In this document: in pieces, positions 12,801 through 22,669 of the stretch | Layout: each line of letters starts with the position of its first letter | Numbering within the stretch: the first letter of the stretch is position 1 | Source of the DNA: Catenaria anguillulae PL171 | Lineage: Eukaryota > Blastocladiomycota > Blastocladiomycetes > Blastocladiales > Catenariaceae | Reading direction: 5' to 3' | NCBI GenBank assembly: GCA_002102555.1 | Contig: MCFL01000033.1 | Coordinates: 247,790 to 311,789, forward strand | DNA: 64,000 nt | Program-made: the position numbers and the translations under genes | The notes under the pieces: model-generated | The model's database searches: none | Told to the model about the DNA's origin: nothing | What the model saw: the letters and a program-made list of their open reading frames with translations, nothing else

Positions 12801-13744
12801 ATTTCTTTCTCACCGACATCCTTTGCTCGCTCGTGTACACGTTGACCTCGCTGCCGCTCTTCTTTTGCGTGTCCATTGGCGGCGATGTTGACTGCGACCC
12901 GTCACGTTCATTTGTTTCGCTTGCACTTGCTCTCTTTCCCTACGCAACGCGATTCGCACAGTGCGTCCGCCGGACATACGACTCGGGCAACAAGCACCCG
13001 CATATGACCAATGCGGGCAAGTACTTTTTTGGCATGTGCGTCATCAGCGCCAGTTTCAAGTGGAGGTCGAGCCAAGAGGAAGAGGAATGGTTGATTGTGT
13101 GGGTCTTGCTGTCGATTTGCGCAACCGTGTACGCCGTCTCTTGGGATATGTTTTTCGATTGGGGGCTCATGGATCCCGAGCACAAGTTGCTGCGATCCGA
13201 GCTCGTGTTTCCGTCGAATGCGATGTACTACTTTGCGCTCGTGACCAACTCGCTGTTGCGTCTCGGATGGGTCATTGTACGTTTTTCACGATTGCTTGAC
13301 TGTTGATCGCGCATTCATTCACACACGCCCGTCTTTCTCCCTTCGCTTGCCCGTATCAAGCAAATCTCACCAGGGCACTGGTTCCCGACCGTCCCGTCTT
13401 CCGCCATTGCCCTTGTCCTTGCCATCCTCGAAATCTTGCGCCGCGTCCAATGGTGCCTGTACCGCATGGAAAACGAGCACTTGTCCAATTGCGGCCAGTT
13501 CCGAGCCACAAAGGAGATTCCACTCCCGCGCGTGCATCACCCGTCGGACGAAGACGACGACTTGGAAGCCCACGGGCGACACGACGAGAGCGGGAGTAGC
13601 AGCGACGGGACAAGAGGTGGTGGGAGCGGCGGCGTGATTCGCATGTTGCGCTTGAACAATCGGGCAGCAAGGGAGAGGTCGCAGAGTCGGTCGAGAAGTC
13701 CGAGTCCTGAGGGCGTGTTGGAGGAGGTTCGGAGAGCAGGGTAG
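9893..13744 (+). CDS. SYG1: SPX-EXS domain phosphate transporter (XPR1/SYG1 family)
   Basis: Membrane phosphate exporter whose SPX domain senses inositol pyrophosphates. The exon at 9893 opens the SPX domain with KFAKTLAAEAVPEWRAAYIN and YRGLKKKLTKIQ. The normal initiator Met is missing just upstream, so a short first exon ends near 9832 or a base is wrong. A long low-complexity insert follows. The second SPX part contains FFKMLDSEMEKITKFFN and LLEEYKALTFLRNYQILNFTG, then ILKKFDK. The EXS part has HTHGVNYVFIFEFDFRDHI-like sequence, SWDMFFDWGLMDP and RMENEHLSNCGQFRATKEIP, diagnostic of SYG1/XPR1. Introns are clear near 11309-11372, 12145-12220, 12330-12415, 12684-12758 and 13276-13370. The insert is broken near 10470, at an A3 run (10620-10622) and at a C4 run (10959-10962); adding one base at each of the last two restores the frame. 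The C-terminal tail is Ser/Arg-rich. Confidence 0.9.
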
Positions 13745-14441
13745 GATGACTTGGGTTGGCGTTTGCACATGCGGGATGTCGTGGTGGCAGGACTGTGACG
13801 GTGTTACTGTTTGCTGTTGCCGCCTGCAGCCTGCCCGTAGCCCCTCTTTCCGCACGTTCCTTTCCTTCGCTGTACATTTCGTCTCATTGTTTTTTTTCCC
13901 CGACTCAGTTGACCCTGACACTTCAGAGTAGTTTTCTTCCGCATTTGCGACGGTTGTTTTGCCCTTTTCCACTTTCATATCCACTCGTATCCATTTCACT
14001 TGATTGTGTATGATTGCTTCGGCTGCGAAAATTTATATCATATACATACCCGTACCCCTCCAACTCGTCCGTGATTGACCACCAAACAAGTGACGAACAT
14101 GCACGGCAGTGGGTACATAGGGTAACACATACACATCCATCTGTGAGAGCCAGGCAAAACCGGAGTTGTTTCCCACGCAGATATAATATGGGTGGAATGA
14201 AAACAATGGAGTTGTCTGTCGAGACATCGCGGGGCTACTGAGCACAGTGTCGCAAACTTTGTGTACCCTCTTTCCCTGAGCTCATGGGAAAAAAATAGAG
14301 ATACCATTTGCGGTTACAGCATCTGGCTGGACCTGCCCATGGGAAATTGATTGCTTCTCTGCCAAAAATGACTCGGTAAACGGAACAAGTTTCAGCACCA
14401 CCCAGACTGCTCTCGGATTTCGCCCATAGTTGCACTGCAGC
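13745..14441. other. Intergenic
   Basis: This lies between the SPX-EXS gene and the first membrane-family paralogue. It is AT-richer than the flanking exons and holds only short open frames with no domain that I recognise. Confidence 0.6.
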
Positions 14442-15375
14442 ATGAATCAGTCTATTCCCAGCGCCACACTGACTGCTGCCAATGGCCTCCAGCGCACCTT
14501 TGGCCTTGTGCTCTCGGGAGCCGCCATCCCACCATGTCGTTGGTGATCTCCGCCGGCCGTAACTCAAAGATTCAAGACTTTCTTACGGACACGCTGTACA
14601 ATCGCTTCTTCAAGGTGTGCCTTGGTGCCACTCTGCACTTGATTTTGTTGCTAACACTGGGTTGACACTTCTTCGGATCAGTCATGCGATTCAGTCTGCC
14701 GTCATTGGCGCTGTCACGATCGCAGTGGATCTCACACTTTTGCACAAAATCGGTATCAACCGAGCGGAATTGGCATGCAATGACCAGCAAAGCATTGATC
14801 ACCTGAGGCGCGCCATGGTCATTGTCGTTGTTGACGCAATCGTCACTCTGGTTGAAGTCAGCGTTCGAGTGGCGGCGACCATGGCGCCGTACAGTGCTGT
14901 CGACACGTACATCAAAGTAAATAACTCACCTCTGCACGACGATGGTGTGGCAACGATGTGCAACTGACAAGCGAATGTGGCATTGGTGATAGGGACTCAA
15001 CATTGCCGTCGATATATTCACCTACTCGACGCTTGGTGTCAGCATCAACGACATCCTTCGCATGCCCTCCACGCTCAACCTCTCGGGACCACACAGTGGA
15101 AGTCATTCTGATCCGAACGGCGGCAATGTGGGCGGACCCATTCCAGGTACAAGCAACGAATCCACCCCATCTGCCAGCCTCCAACACCTTGTACCCGGAG
15201 GCCGCGCATCTCGATCGCCTTCGTGCACCAGCAGCAGTATCATGAGCAATTGGCACCGTGGTCCTCGGCAGGGTCGCTCATGAATCCAGCACAGGGTGCA
15301 CCCATGATGCCTCAGGGAAGTGGGATGGTGGTGGCAAATGGCAAGTTGGCTGGTCGCGCAATGGTTGTCAAGTAA
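14442..15375 (+). CDS. Multi-pass membrane protein of unrecognised family, internally deleted copy
   Basis: This is the upstream member of a tandem pair. It starts MNQSIPSATLTAANGLQRTF like its neighbour MSQSIPSAALSAANALQRIV, then jumps after the first hydrophobic segment straight to KIQDFLTDTLYNRFFK. About 470 bp present in the neighbour, coding the middle helices, are absent. The rest matches closely: SHAIQSAVIGAVTIAVDLTL, MVIVVVDAIVTLVEVSVRVA, then after an intron GLNIAVDIFTYSTLGVSIND. The tail is Ser/Gly/Met-rich; an ending at 15375 requires a frame change near 15230, otherwise the stop is at 15283. I do not recognise the family. The loss of helices suggests a partial copy, probably not functional in the same way. 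Confidence 0.55.
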
Positions 15376-15675
15376 GAGGCGTAACATGCAATTGCAGACT
15401 TTGTTCCTGGTTTCCACAGAGATGTGCTTCGATATTACATACTCATCATTCTGTCACTCTTGGACTGGACAAACACGTTATGTAGTCGGCTGTTGAGCGC
15501 AATGTCCGCATTCTCTGTCTGGCTGACGCACACACTGTTGCTCGTGTCGTGCAATCGAAGAACCAGTTACTCCGGTTACCGCAAACTTCGAATGATTTAA
15601 CAGTACCCGCATGTTTGTCACCCATCAGATGATCACCTCTTGACCGACCTGAACTATTCACCTGCATCCGCCGCC

Positions 15676-17010
15676 ATGAGTCAATCCATCCCGAGTGCGG
15701 CACTCAGTGCGGCCAATGCTCTGCAACGCATTGTCGGCCTTGTGTTTTGCGGATGCGCGATTGGAATCAGTTATGCGACGCTTGTCATAAAGCCAAGAAC
15801 TACAAATGCCAAAGTGCTTGTGTGGATTCAAGTTGCACGATACCTGGCCGTCACATCCAGTGTCATGACCGGATTAGTCGCGCTGCACATGACGGGCTTA
15901 TCGTTTGAGTCGATATTGGGCGACTATCGGCTCAACATTCCCGAGGCATGTCGTCTTTCTGCAGTGACAGGCGTTGTAGGGCACTCGGATGACGGGTCAA
16001 AGCCCATGTGTAGATGGGAGCATACCTTGCAGTCACGCTCGTGGTTCACCAAGCATATACGCCGTCATGTCATATCTGTTATTGCTGCGGCTCAAGTCTG
16101 TGCTTCCACCGCCTCAACCACGCCCGCCTGGTTCCCATCCTACTCAATTTTGCCTACTGATGGCGTCCGTGCCGACCGTGTGCCTGATAACTGCTGCGAG
16201 CCAGCACTCGCAAATCCAGCACTTTTTGACGGACACCCTGTACAATCGCGGGTTCAAGGTAGTTTGCAATCCATTCTGCACATTTGCCGCGACCACAACG
16301 CTCATGGGGAACTTGCTCGCACGTGGAAAAGATCAGCCATGCCATTCAGTCAGCCATCATTGGCACAACCACCATTGCCGTCGACTTGACGCTGCTGCAT
16401 AATATTGGCACAACGCGCGCTGAGGTCAACAAGGCGGATGGCAGACGTTGAGCCATTTGCAACGGTCCATGGTCATTGTCATTGTGGATGCATGCGTGAC
16501 GCTGATTGAGGTCAGCGTGCGGGTATCCGCGACCATGGCGCCGTACATTGCCGTCGATACGTATTTGAAAGTACGCCGTGTTCGTTTCCGTGCGATTCTT
16601 TACCCTGGGGGCACGACTGACTCGGATATGGCAATGGACAGGGTCTCAATATCTCGGTCGATATCTTTACCTACTGCACTCTGGGCGTGAGCATCAACGA
16701 TGTACTGCGAAAGAGCCCGAGCTTGTCGCTGTCGAGCTATGCAGCCACGGCGGTCATTGGCCATTCGTCAGGCGACAATAATCTCGGCGCACCAAGTGGG
16801 GTGGCGAGACGAATCGACTTGCTATTCTCGCTCCACCAACGGCGGCAAGCTTGGCACCAACACCTGCTGCACCTGGCGGAATTGCTGGGTCATTGGAAGG
16901 GCAGACGCGCATCTGAGCGCGAGTCGGATTCCACTGACCAGGTAGGCCGCTTTGCATGGCTCATCTCGCAATCGGATGGCGACGGAATGAAGCCATGCAC
17001 TTGGGTATAG
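15676..17010 (+). CDS. Multi-pass membrane protein of unrecognised family, longer copy
   Basis: Starts MSQSIPSAALSAANALQRIV. Hydrophobic segments include IVGLVFCGCAIGISYATLVI, YLAVTSSVMTGLVALHMTGL, YLAVTLVVHQ, YAVMSYLLLLRLKSVL, QSAIIGTTTIAVDLTLL, MVIVIVDACVTLIEVSVRVS and VDIFTYCTLGVSIND, so about seven membrane passes. The conserved block HFLTDTLYNRGFK precedes an intron, and a second intron (from 16571, donor GTACGC) precedes GLNISVDIFTYCTLG. The cytosolic tail is polar. The frame changes near 15960-16070 and 16430 need an extra intron or base corrections. The seven-helix layout recalls a receptor or transporter, but no known motif is visible, so no function is assigned. The shared exon structure with the copy at 14442 shows a tandem duplication. 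Confidence 0.55.
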
Positions 17011-17229
17011 ATTTTGTGTGTTTATTTGACTTTGTAATTTTTGACAAAGTGACAAGGAAGCAGGAGTGGAGGAATGATCAAAGGAGGTGGGTGAGACGTA
17101 GCGAACTGCGATGGACGTTTTGAGGAACAGTTTACATCACATGACGACGACCTGCTCAACTACTTATGTCCTCCTCCTTAACGCTCTCTCCAACATCATC
17201 AATGCCCCTAATTTTCGAGCGATGCACTG

Positions 17230-17811
17230 CTACTCGACCAACATCTCATCAAAGCCGACTTGATACTCAACACCATCGCCACCGACATCGTCGTCCTCGT
17301 CCACGCCTTGGTCGCCCTGGCCCTCGTCCTCGTCCTCATCCACACTCGGCAAATCCTCAATCATAATGGAAAACTCGTCCACATCGATTCCAGGCACAAG
17401 CCAGCACAGGCCCACGGCCACTCCGCCCGTCAATCTGCCCATCAACCGTCCTCCAACAGCCACACACGGCTTGAGTGCCGACCACACCGAGACCTTTTGC
17501 GACGAACTCAATCGTGCAAGCGACACGAGCGACGGCCACTTGGCCGACGAGGCGAGAAATGTTGGAAGGTATGCTGCTGTCTTTCCCAACGTCCAACCGA
17601 CGATCTTGGTCGTGGCATAAACGGACGAGTAGCCAAGCGTGGCGATCAGTAGTGCGTTTTTTAACGAGGTGGTGCCCTGGCGGGTGAATATGGTTGGCAG
17701 TCGCGCACGTGTAGCTTGTTGCGGGGACGGCGCGGGCGAAGGCATATTGGGCGAGAGTAGTAAGGAGGTGAATGCGTTGGGTGGCGGCTCGGCGGCGGCG
17801 GCAGATGCCAA
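17230..17811 (-). CDS. Hypothetical 193-residue protein with a possible membrane segment and acidic tail
   Basis: A single open frame. The first ~40 residues are Ala/Pro/Ser-rich. A moderately hydrophobic segment NALLIATLGYSSVYATTKIV follows, then basic/hydrophobic sequence with VGGRLMGRLTGGVAVGLCWL, and finally a highly acidic tail (DEDEDEGQGDQGVDEDDD). I do not recognise a family. The start at 17811 is only about 20 bp from the first usable Met of the divergent TAD2 gene, so one of the two starts may be wrong or the promoter is shared. Acidic C-termini of this type occur in small mitochondrial or ER proteins, but nothing decides the location here. Confidence 0.45.
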   Translation of the reverse strand: MASAAAAEPPPNAFTSLLLSPNMPSPAPSPQQATRARLPTIFTRQGTTSLKNALLIATLGYSSVYATTKIVGWTLGKTAAYLPTFLASSAKWPSLVSLARLSSSQKVSVWSALKPCVAVGGRLMGRLTGGVAVGLCWLVPGIDVDEFSIMIEDLPSVDEDEDEGQGDQGVDEDDDVGGDGVEYQVGFDEMLVE

Positions 17812-17830
17812 TGGGTATGAGGAGCAGTGG

Positions 17831-18621
17831 ATGCTTGCGGCCTTGGGATTTGTACGTCATCATCGACGATGTTGCATCTTTTGGATGTGAATAGCTCACT
17901 TCTGCTGCTCGAGGACTGGACAGGCACAAGAAGCACTCGATGTCGGCGAAGTACCTGTTGGATGCGTCTTTGTCCACAATGGCCACATTCTCGCCGGCGG
18001 ACGCAACTACACCAACGAAACGTCCAACGTACGTCCACACCATTTTTCTCCCGCCACCAACACATTTTTCCATTGACCAATGCTCACTCACTCACTCTGG
18101 TTGTGGTTTGCCTAGGCATCCCGGCACGCCGAACTCGTCGCCATCGATCTGATCCTCAAATCGCACCCGCCATCCATCTTTGCCTCAACCGACCTGTACG
18201 TGACCGTGGAACCCTGCGTCATGTGTGCGTCGGCGCTGCGCCAGCTCGGCCTTCGCCGCGTATACTTTGGGTGCGGCAACGACCGTTTTGGTGGATGTGG
18301 GTCCGTGCTCAACGTCCACGCGATGCCTACGGGCTTGGGCATGCGTGAGCTCGAGTGTTTTAGCGGGTACTTGCGTGACGAGGCCATTGTCATGCTGCGG
18401 CAATTTTACTTGCGCGAGAATGAAACGGGTACGCTTATGTTTTGTTGGTTGTTGTTGCACGGTGGAGTCGGGAGGAGGCTGACGAGTGGACGTTGCAGCG
18501 CCAAAACCTAGGAAAAAGGCCAATCGGACACTCAAGACGGACGATATCGACCCAAATGCACTTGCCGTCATGTCGTCGTCGGCGTCGTCATCGCCCGTTC
18601 CGCCGCCACCACCAATGTCAT
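17831..18621 (+). CDS. TAD2: tRNA-specific adenosine-34 deaminase catalytic subunit (TAD2/ADAT2)
   Basis: Catalytic subunit of the heterodimer that converts A34 to inosine in tRNA anticodons. The deaminase fold is clear: AQEALDVGEVPVGCVFVHNG, then the zinc and proton-shuttle motif HAEL (His-Ala-Glu), then TVEPCVMCASALRQLGLRRV supplying the PCxxC zinc cysteines, and YFGCGNDRFGGCGSV. Introns sit near 17849-17927 (donor GTACGT), 18027-18115 and 18429-18506. The C-terminus is basic, then Ser/Pro-rich, ending PPPPPMS. The Met at 17831 (MLAALGF) is the closest start; upstream in-frame sequence YEEQW also fits the usual E.WM..AL pattern and would reach Met codons as far back as 17639, overlapping the divergent gene. 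No TAD3-type partner is in the window. Confidence 0.9.
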
Positions 18622-18725
18622 GAAGTGCATCGTTATATGTATTGTGTAGAGATGATACAAAAAAAGACAGACGAAGCCGAGGATCGGTAACTCTTTGAAG
18701 AAACCGCCAGCCCCCAAAAAAACCC

Positions 18726-20330
18726 TCACCGTGCGCGCCCCGCCGCGGCCGCGCCCAACGGATTCATTGCCGCTGCATGCAAACTGGGCGGGTCTCGCTG
18801 GTGGCCGCCCATCTCGCTCAACCCAAGCTCACTTGCATTCTCGACGCCAACGCCGGCGCCCAAGGGGGTTACCACTTCGTGGGTGGGCACGCTGCGGTTC
18901 GCAGGCACCTGTTCGCTCTTGCGCGCCAAATCGTGCTCATGGACTTGACCAATCTTGACCTGGCCAAACGCAAATGTGCCCATGGCCACGGCCATCACGG
19001 CCAAATTCACGCCAAGCCAAGCGGGTCCCGAGTCATAGCTGATATGCCCCAACACCACGTTGACGGGTGCTGCAAGCGCCAAAAAGTAGCCCAGCGCCCA
19101 ATGCGCCTTATCCCTGATGGGCACGCCCGACCGCATTGGGTCAAATGTCTTGTCAATGACCACGCCCAGGATGACTTGCGCGAGTGTGGCGAGCGTGATG
19201 AGCAGGCCAAGAATGCCGTGCGGCGTGGAAAACGAGGTTGAAGGGTTGGTGGCAACGGCCAGGGCAAATGCAATGAGCACGAGGACGAGGACGAGCGAGA
19301 AGAGCGCGCGGTGGATTGGGAACCACGAGGCGTGCAGTTTGGCTTTCATGAAGCGTGCGACAAAGATGCTGTACGATTCGAGAAACCGAATTGAGTCCCA
19401 ATGCATACAACTGACTGAGAAAACGAGCGACAACAGTGGACGTACGCTGCAAATGAGAGCACGCTCCAAGCCAGCGCCATGCATATTCCATGGACCAACA
19501 TGGCCGTCTGCCGCGTCGACATGCCACTCGCACCACTCCCCGTTGTCCCACCACCCCCTGTGCCTCCCGTTCCGCCGCCCGACCCAACCACGGGCGACCC
19601 AAACACACGGGACTCACAGTATCGAGGGCACCCACGTACTCAAACCTGCCCTCGTTTGTATGCTTTGGCAAATTGTTTGCGCCAACCCCACTTCCGGAAT
19701 ACACGGCCCAAGCCATGGGCATGGCTGCATTGACCACGGCACGATCCGCCGCATTGTTTGTGGACGGCCTGGCCGCCGGCCGGCGTACAAGGATTTGGAA
19801 CGTGCCTGTGGTCGGATCGGCCACGCGCGTGGAATTGACAAGCGTGTACAGTTGCTGTTGCGCAGCAGGCGGGCGCGTGTAGCCGGTAGACAGGCGCCGC
19901 GAAAATGTCCAGTCGCCTGCGGGCGTGCGCCACAGCATCTACACACAGAGAGAGAGAAAGAGAGAGTGTGCGTGTGTGTGTGTGTGTGAGTGAGAGTCAA
20001 GCAAAGAACGATACGATAAAGGTGACTTGGACGTACAATCATGTCTGCATTGTCCATGCCCTCCCCAATCCCGACCGAAATCCATCCGGCGGCCACCTTG
20101 GTCGTGAACAAAAAGTCAGTGGATTGTGGGTTGCCTGGGGTGGCGGCCGCTTGGAAGCACAGTTGCGAGTTGGCAAAACATTGCACTGGCCCTGCACGTG
20201 CGACGGGAGGCGCCGAGGTAATCATGAGTGTGAGGGCAAGGGCGAGGCACGCCATGGTGCGTGAGAGAAGGGCCGAACGAGGTGGGAATCGCGGCGGCGC
20301 GCGTGAACGGAGTTGGTCACGGTCCAGCAT
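18726..20330 (-). CDS. Secreted/membrane DOMON - cytochrome b561 protein
   Basis: The protein begins near MLDRDQLRSR; the in-frame MACLALALTLMITSAPPVARA is a good signal peptide. The DOMON part follows: CFANSQLCFQAAATPGNPQS, FLFTTKVAAGWISVGIGEGM and, after an intron holding a GT repeat, VNAAMPMAWAVYSGSGVGAN. A Gly/Thr/Ser linker then leads into a cytochrome b561-type membrane domain: MLVHGICMALAWSVLSFAAY (first haem His), FPIHRALFSLVLVLVLIAFA, FSTPHGILGLLITLATLAQV, DKAHWALGYFLALAAPVNVV and a final helix. The His residues in these helices match the four-His haem ligand pattern. Such proteins move electrons across the plasma membrane, for example in ferric reduction. The cytosolic tail is polar and ends AAAAGRAR. 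The family call is firm; the substrate is not known. Confidence 0.85.
19945..19999 (+). repeat. GA/GT microsatellite inside a DOMON-b561 intron
   Basis: A run of GAGAGAGAA-type sequence passes into about nine GT repeats and back to GAGTGAGAG. It falls between the two DOMON exons. Confidence 0.85.
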
Positions 20331-21169
20331 GGTGCTGTTTAGTTGGGTTTCTGGCAGATGTTCGGGGGAGAAAAAAAAAAAAGAGATGGTGACTTGCTGA
20401 ATTGGTTTTGGAGGACTGAGTTGGCCGACGGAAAATAGATGCAAGTGGGGAAACAGATCGAGTGACGGATTGTGATTGTGCGAGGTGGATGCGTGAGGTT
20501 GACCAAGGGAACGGACGGGGGATATGCTCTGTATGTATATGTCGAGGCGTGTGCGATTGCATCAAGTGTGTGCAGATTGCAATTGCAGTTCAAGATTCAT
20601 GCATAGGGCCGAGTTTCGACCTCGATTCGATTCTGCGCGATGGAGGTTGTGTCGATTTGTGTCGCCAGAGCTTGAGCCTGCTCGGAGTGTCTCTGAGAGT
20701 CGATGAATGTGTTTGGCGATGATGAGGGGCAAGGTCGCGGGTTGGCACTGGACTTAAATCCGTATCGGTGGCGGGAATGAATGGCAATTGGCAAATGAAA
20801 AAGTGGACGTGGGAACCGTCGAGCCTCCCATTGGGCCATGGACCCACATCCCATTTTGCCTTTGTCGACCAAACGACGCGACTGGGTGTTCATGGATGAA
20901 TGGCGTCCACAAGCCCCCAGCCCAAGCGGTCGTCACGGCGGCACGCTCATTATTCATCATTACCTAACTCCACTTTGGATCTGAGCGTCTTGGCGCATCT
21001 GGTGACTTGTCCGTGTATTTCTAGAGTGGGTCCTGTGATTCTTGGTAGCCTTCTGGAAGCCAGTGGATGCAAGCACCGTATTGCGCAAGACAGTTCCATC
21101 AACTGACAGATTGCATTTTTAGGTCCATTGCGGCACCCACACCTTACTCATCCAAACCTAAAAACTCAC
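20331..21169. other. Intergenic
   Basis: Upstream region of the DOMON-b561 gene and 3' flank of the UBX gene. No coding pattern, RNA gene or repeat longer than an A12 run (near 20371) was seen. Confidence 0.55.
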
Positions 21170-22483
21170 TCACTGTTCATGACTGGTCGAATTCCCATTG
21201 TACGCCTCCACGGGTCCCTTGTCCTTATCCTCTGCTTGCCTGTCGCGCTTCAAATCCGCCAGTGTCTGCAACCGCCTCTTCCTGACCACCTCCGGATCAG
21301 GCACGCCATGGCCTGCGCCGTCGCCACCGTTGCCGTTGGCGCCATTCCCGGATCCGACGCCGCAGGCCGATGTCCGCCAACCTTGAGCCAAGCACGCACG
21401 GCAAGCATGAGAAGCGCTTGGATCCAGCCAATGAGGAGGTTGAAGAGATGGCGCACACGGTCAGAGATGGTGGTGTGGTTGGCCGCGGCCGTGGCGTTCC
21501 GTGTCAAGGTCGCTTGGAGGGGCGGGCGCACGACAAGTGTGGCCGAAGGCCCTTGCAATCCACACGCGGCCAGTGACATGGTGCTGCTGGTAGCCAAAGT
21601 GTCGCCAGTAAGGCCGAAGACGACGTGTAGAGTGCGATCCGTGTAGGGTACGATTGCATGAGCCCGTGGTCGCCATGGTGGTAAGGTGCAGAGGACAGAT
21701 CGGTGGCCAAGTCGGCAAGCGTCGTGGACGAGAGCGAATAGGTGTGCCGCGACACGGAGGCGTCGAGGTGGCGGATGGCCAGGGCGATCGAGTCTGGGTC
21801 AGTGACGGTCGGTGCTGTGGGGGTTGGTGCTGTAGTAGGAGCGGGAGTGGGAGCAGGAGCAGCAGCGGGAGCAGACTTGGGTATAGTGCGGGACTTTGAT
21901 GATGAGCTTGACTTCATGGAATCAGCAGTAGCAGGACGAGTGGTAGGCTGTCTCTGCTTTGGTGATTCCGATGAGGAGGAGGATTCCGTTGGAGGTTGCG
22001 AAGATGGTTGCGGAGCAGCGACCGACGCCTCTGTAAATGTAGAAGGCGGTGCAACGTGAACCTGTGGTTGGGATTGGGACTGAGGAGGAGCAGGAGCATG
22101 ATGGATGCCGAGTGCCTGTGCAATCCTGGCCGTGACCAGCGCCGTGTCGGAAACAGCAGCCGCATCCAAGGTGGCCAACACGCGGCCCTGGCGAAGCAAG
22201 TAGACGCTGGGTACGGACGCGGGCTGGCCATAGACTTGGGCAAAGAGCGAATGCTCGTGCGACTGGGCAGCGATGCGCAGCGTGAGGGGCGGCAGGGGAT
22301 GCGAGGCAAATGCGGACGCGGCAGCGTGGACGTCCTTTGCTGTTATCTCCGAGTCTTGAGAGTCGATCACAACGACCAGCAGGGCCCCGTGGACTGGGCG
22401 GCGGCCACGGCCATGGCCACGTTGGAGAGGATGGGCAGCGGCTGAGGCTGAGGCTGAGGCTGTGTGCTCGGATCGGGATTCAT
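21170..22483 (-). CDS. UBXN4/erasin-like UBX-domain ER protein
   Basis: Start MNPDPSTQPQPQPQPLPILS leads into a thioredoxin-like UAS region: NVAMAVAAAQSTG, then LLVVVIDSQDSEITAKDV, FAQVYGQPASVPSVYLLRQG and VTARIAQALGIHH. A Pro/Gln/Ser-rich linker follows. The UBX part has RTLHVVFGLTGDTLATSSTM and CGLQGPSATLVVRPPLQATL, where the usual 'PSA.L.V.P' ending is visible. A hydrophobic segment LFNLLIGWIQALLMLAVRAW then resembles the membrane hairpin of UBXN4, and the tail VRKRRLQTLADLKRDRQAED is helical and charged. UBXN4 recruits p97/Cdc48 to the ER for ERAD. The frame is broken at a C4 run (22385-22388) and at a G3 run (21646-21648); one base added to each restores the reading frame, and a third change lies near 21390. 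These look like assembly indels. Confidence 0.75.
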
Positions 22484-22669
22484 TGCGTCAAGTGCGTTGA
22501 TGCTATAGTGCTCCAGTTTTCAAGTTACCTACTTGTAATGTACCTTGCGATGACTGGTGGCAGACGTTAATAGTCTCAGTGTGGCTGGCTCTGATCTGTG
22601 GCGCCGCCAGACCAGATTGGCTGCTGGCCGAGAGTCATACCGCATTGACAGCACACACTCATAGAACCA

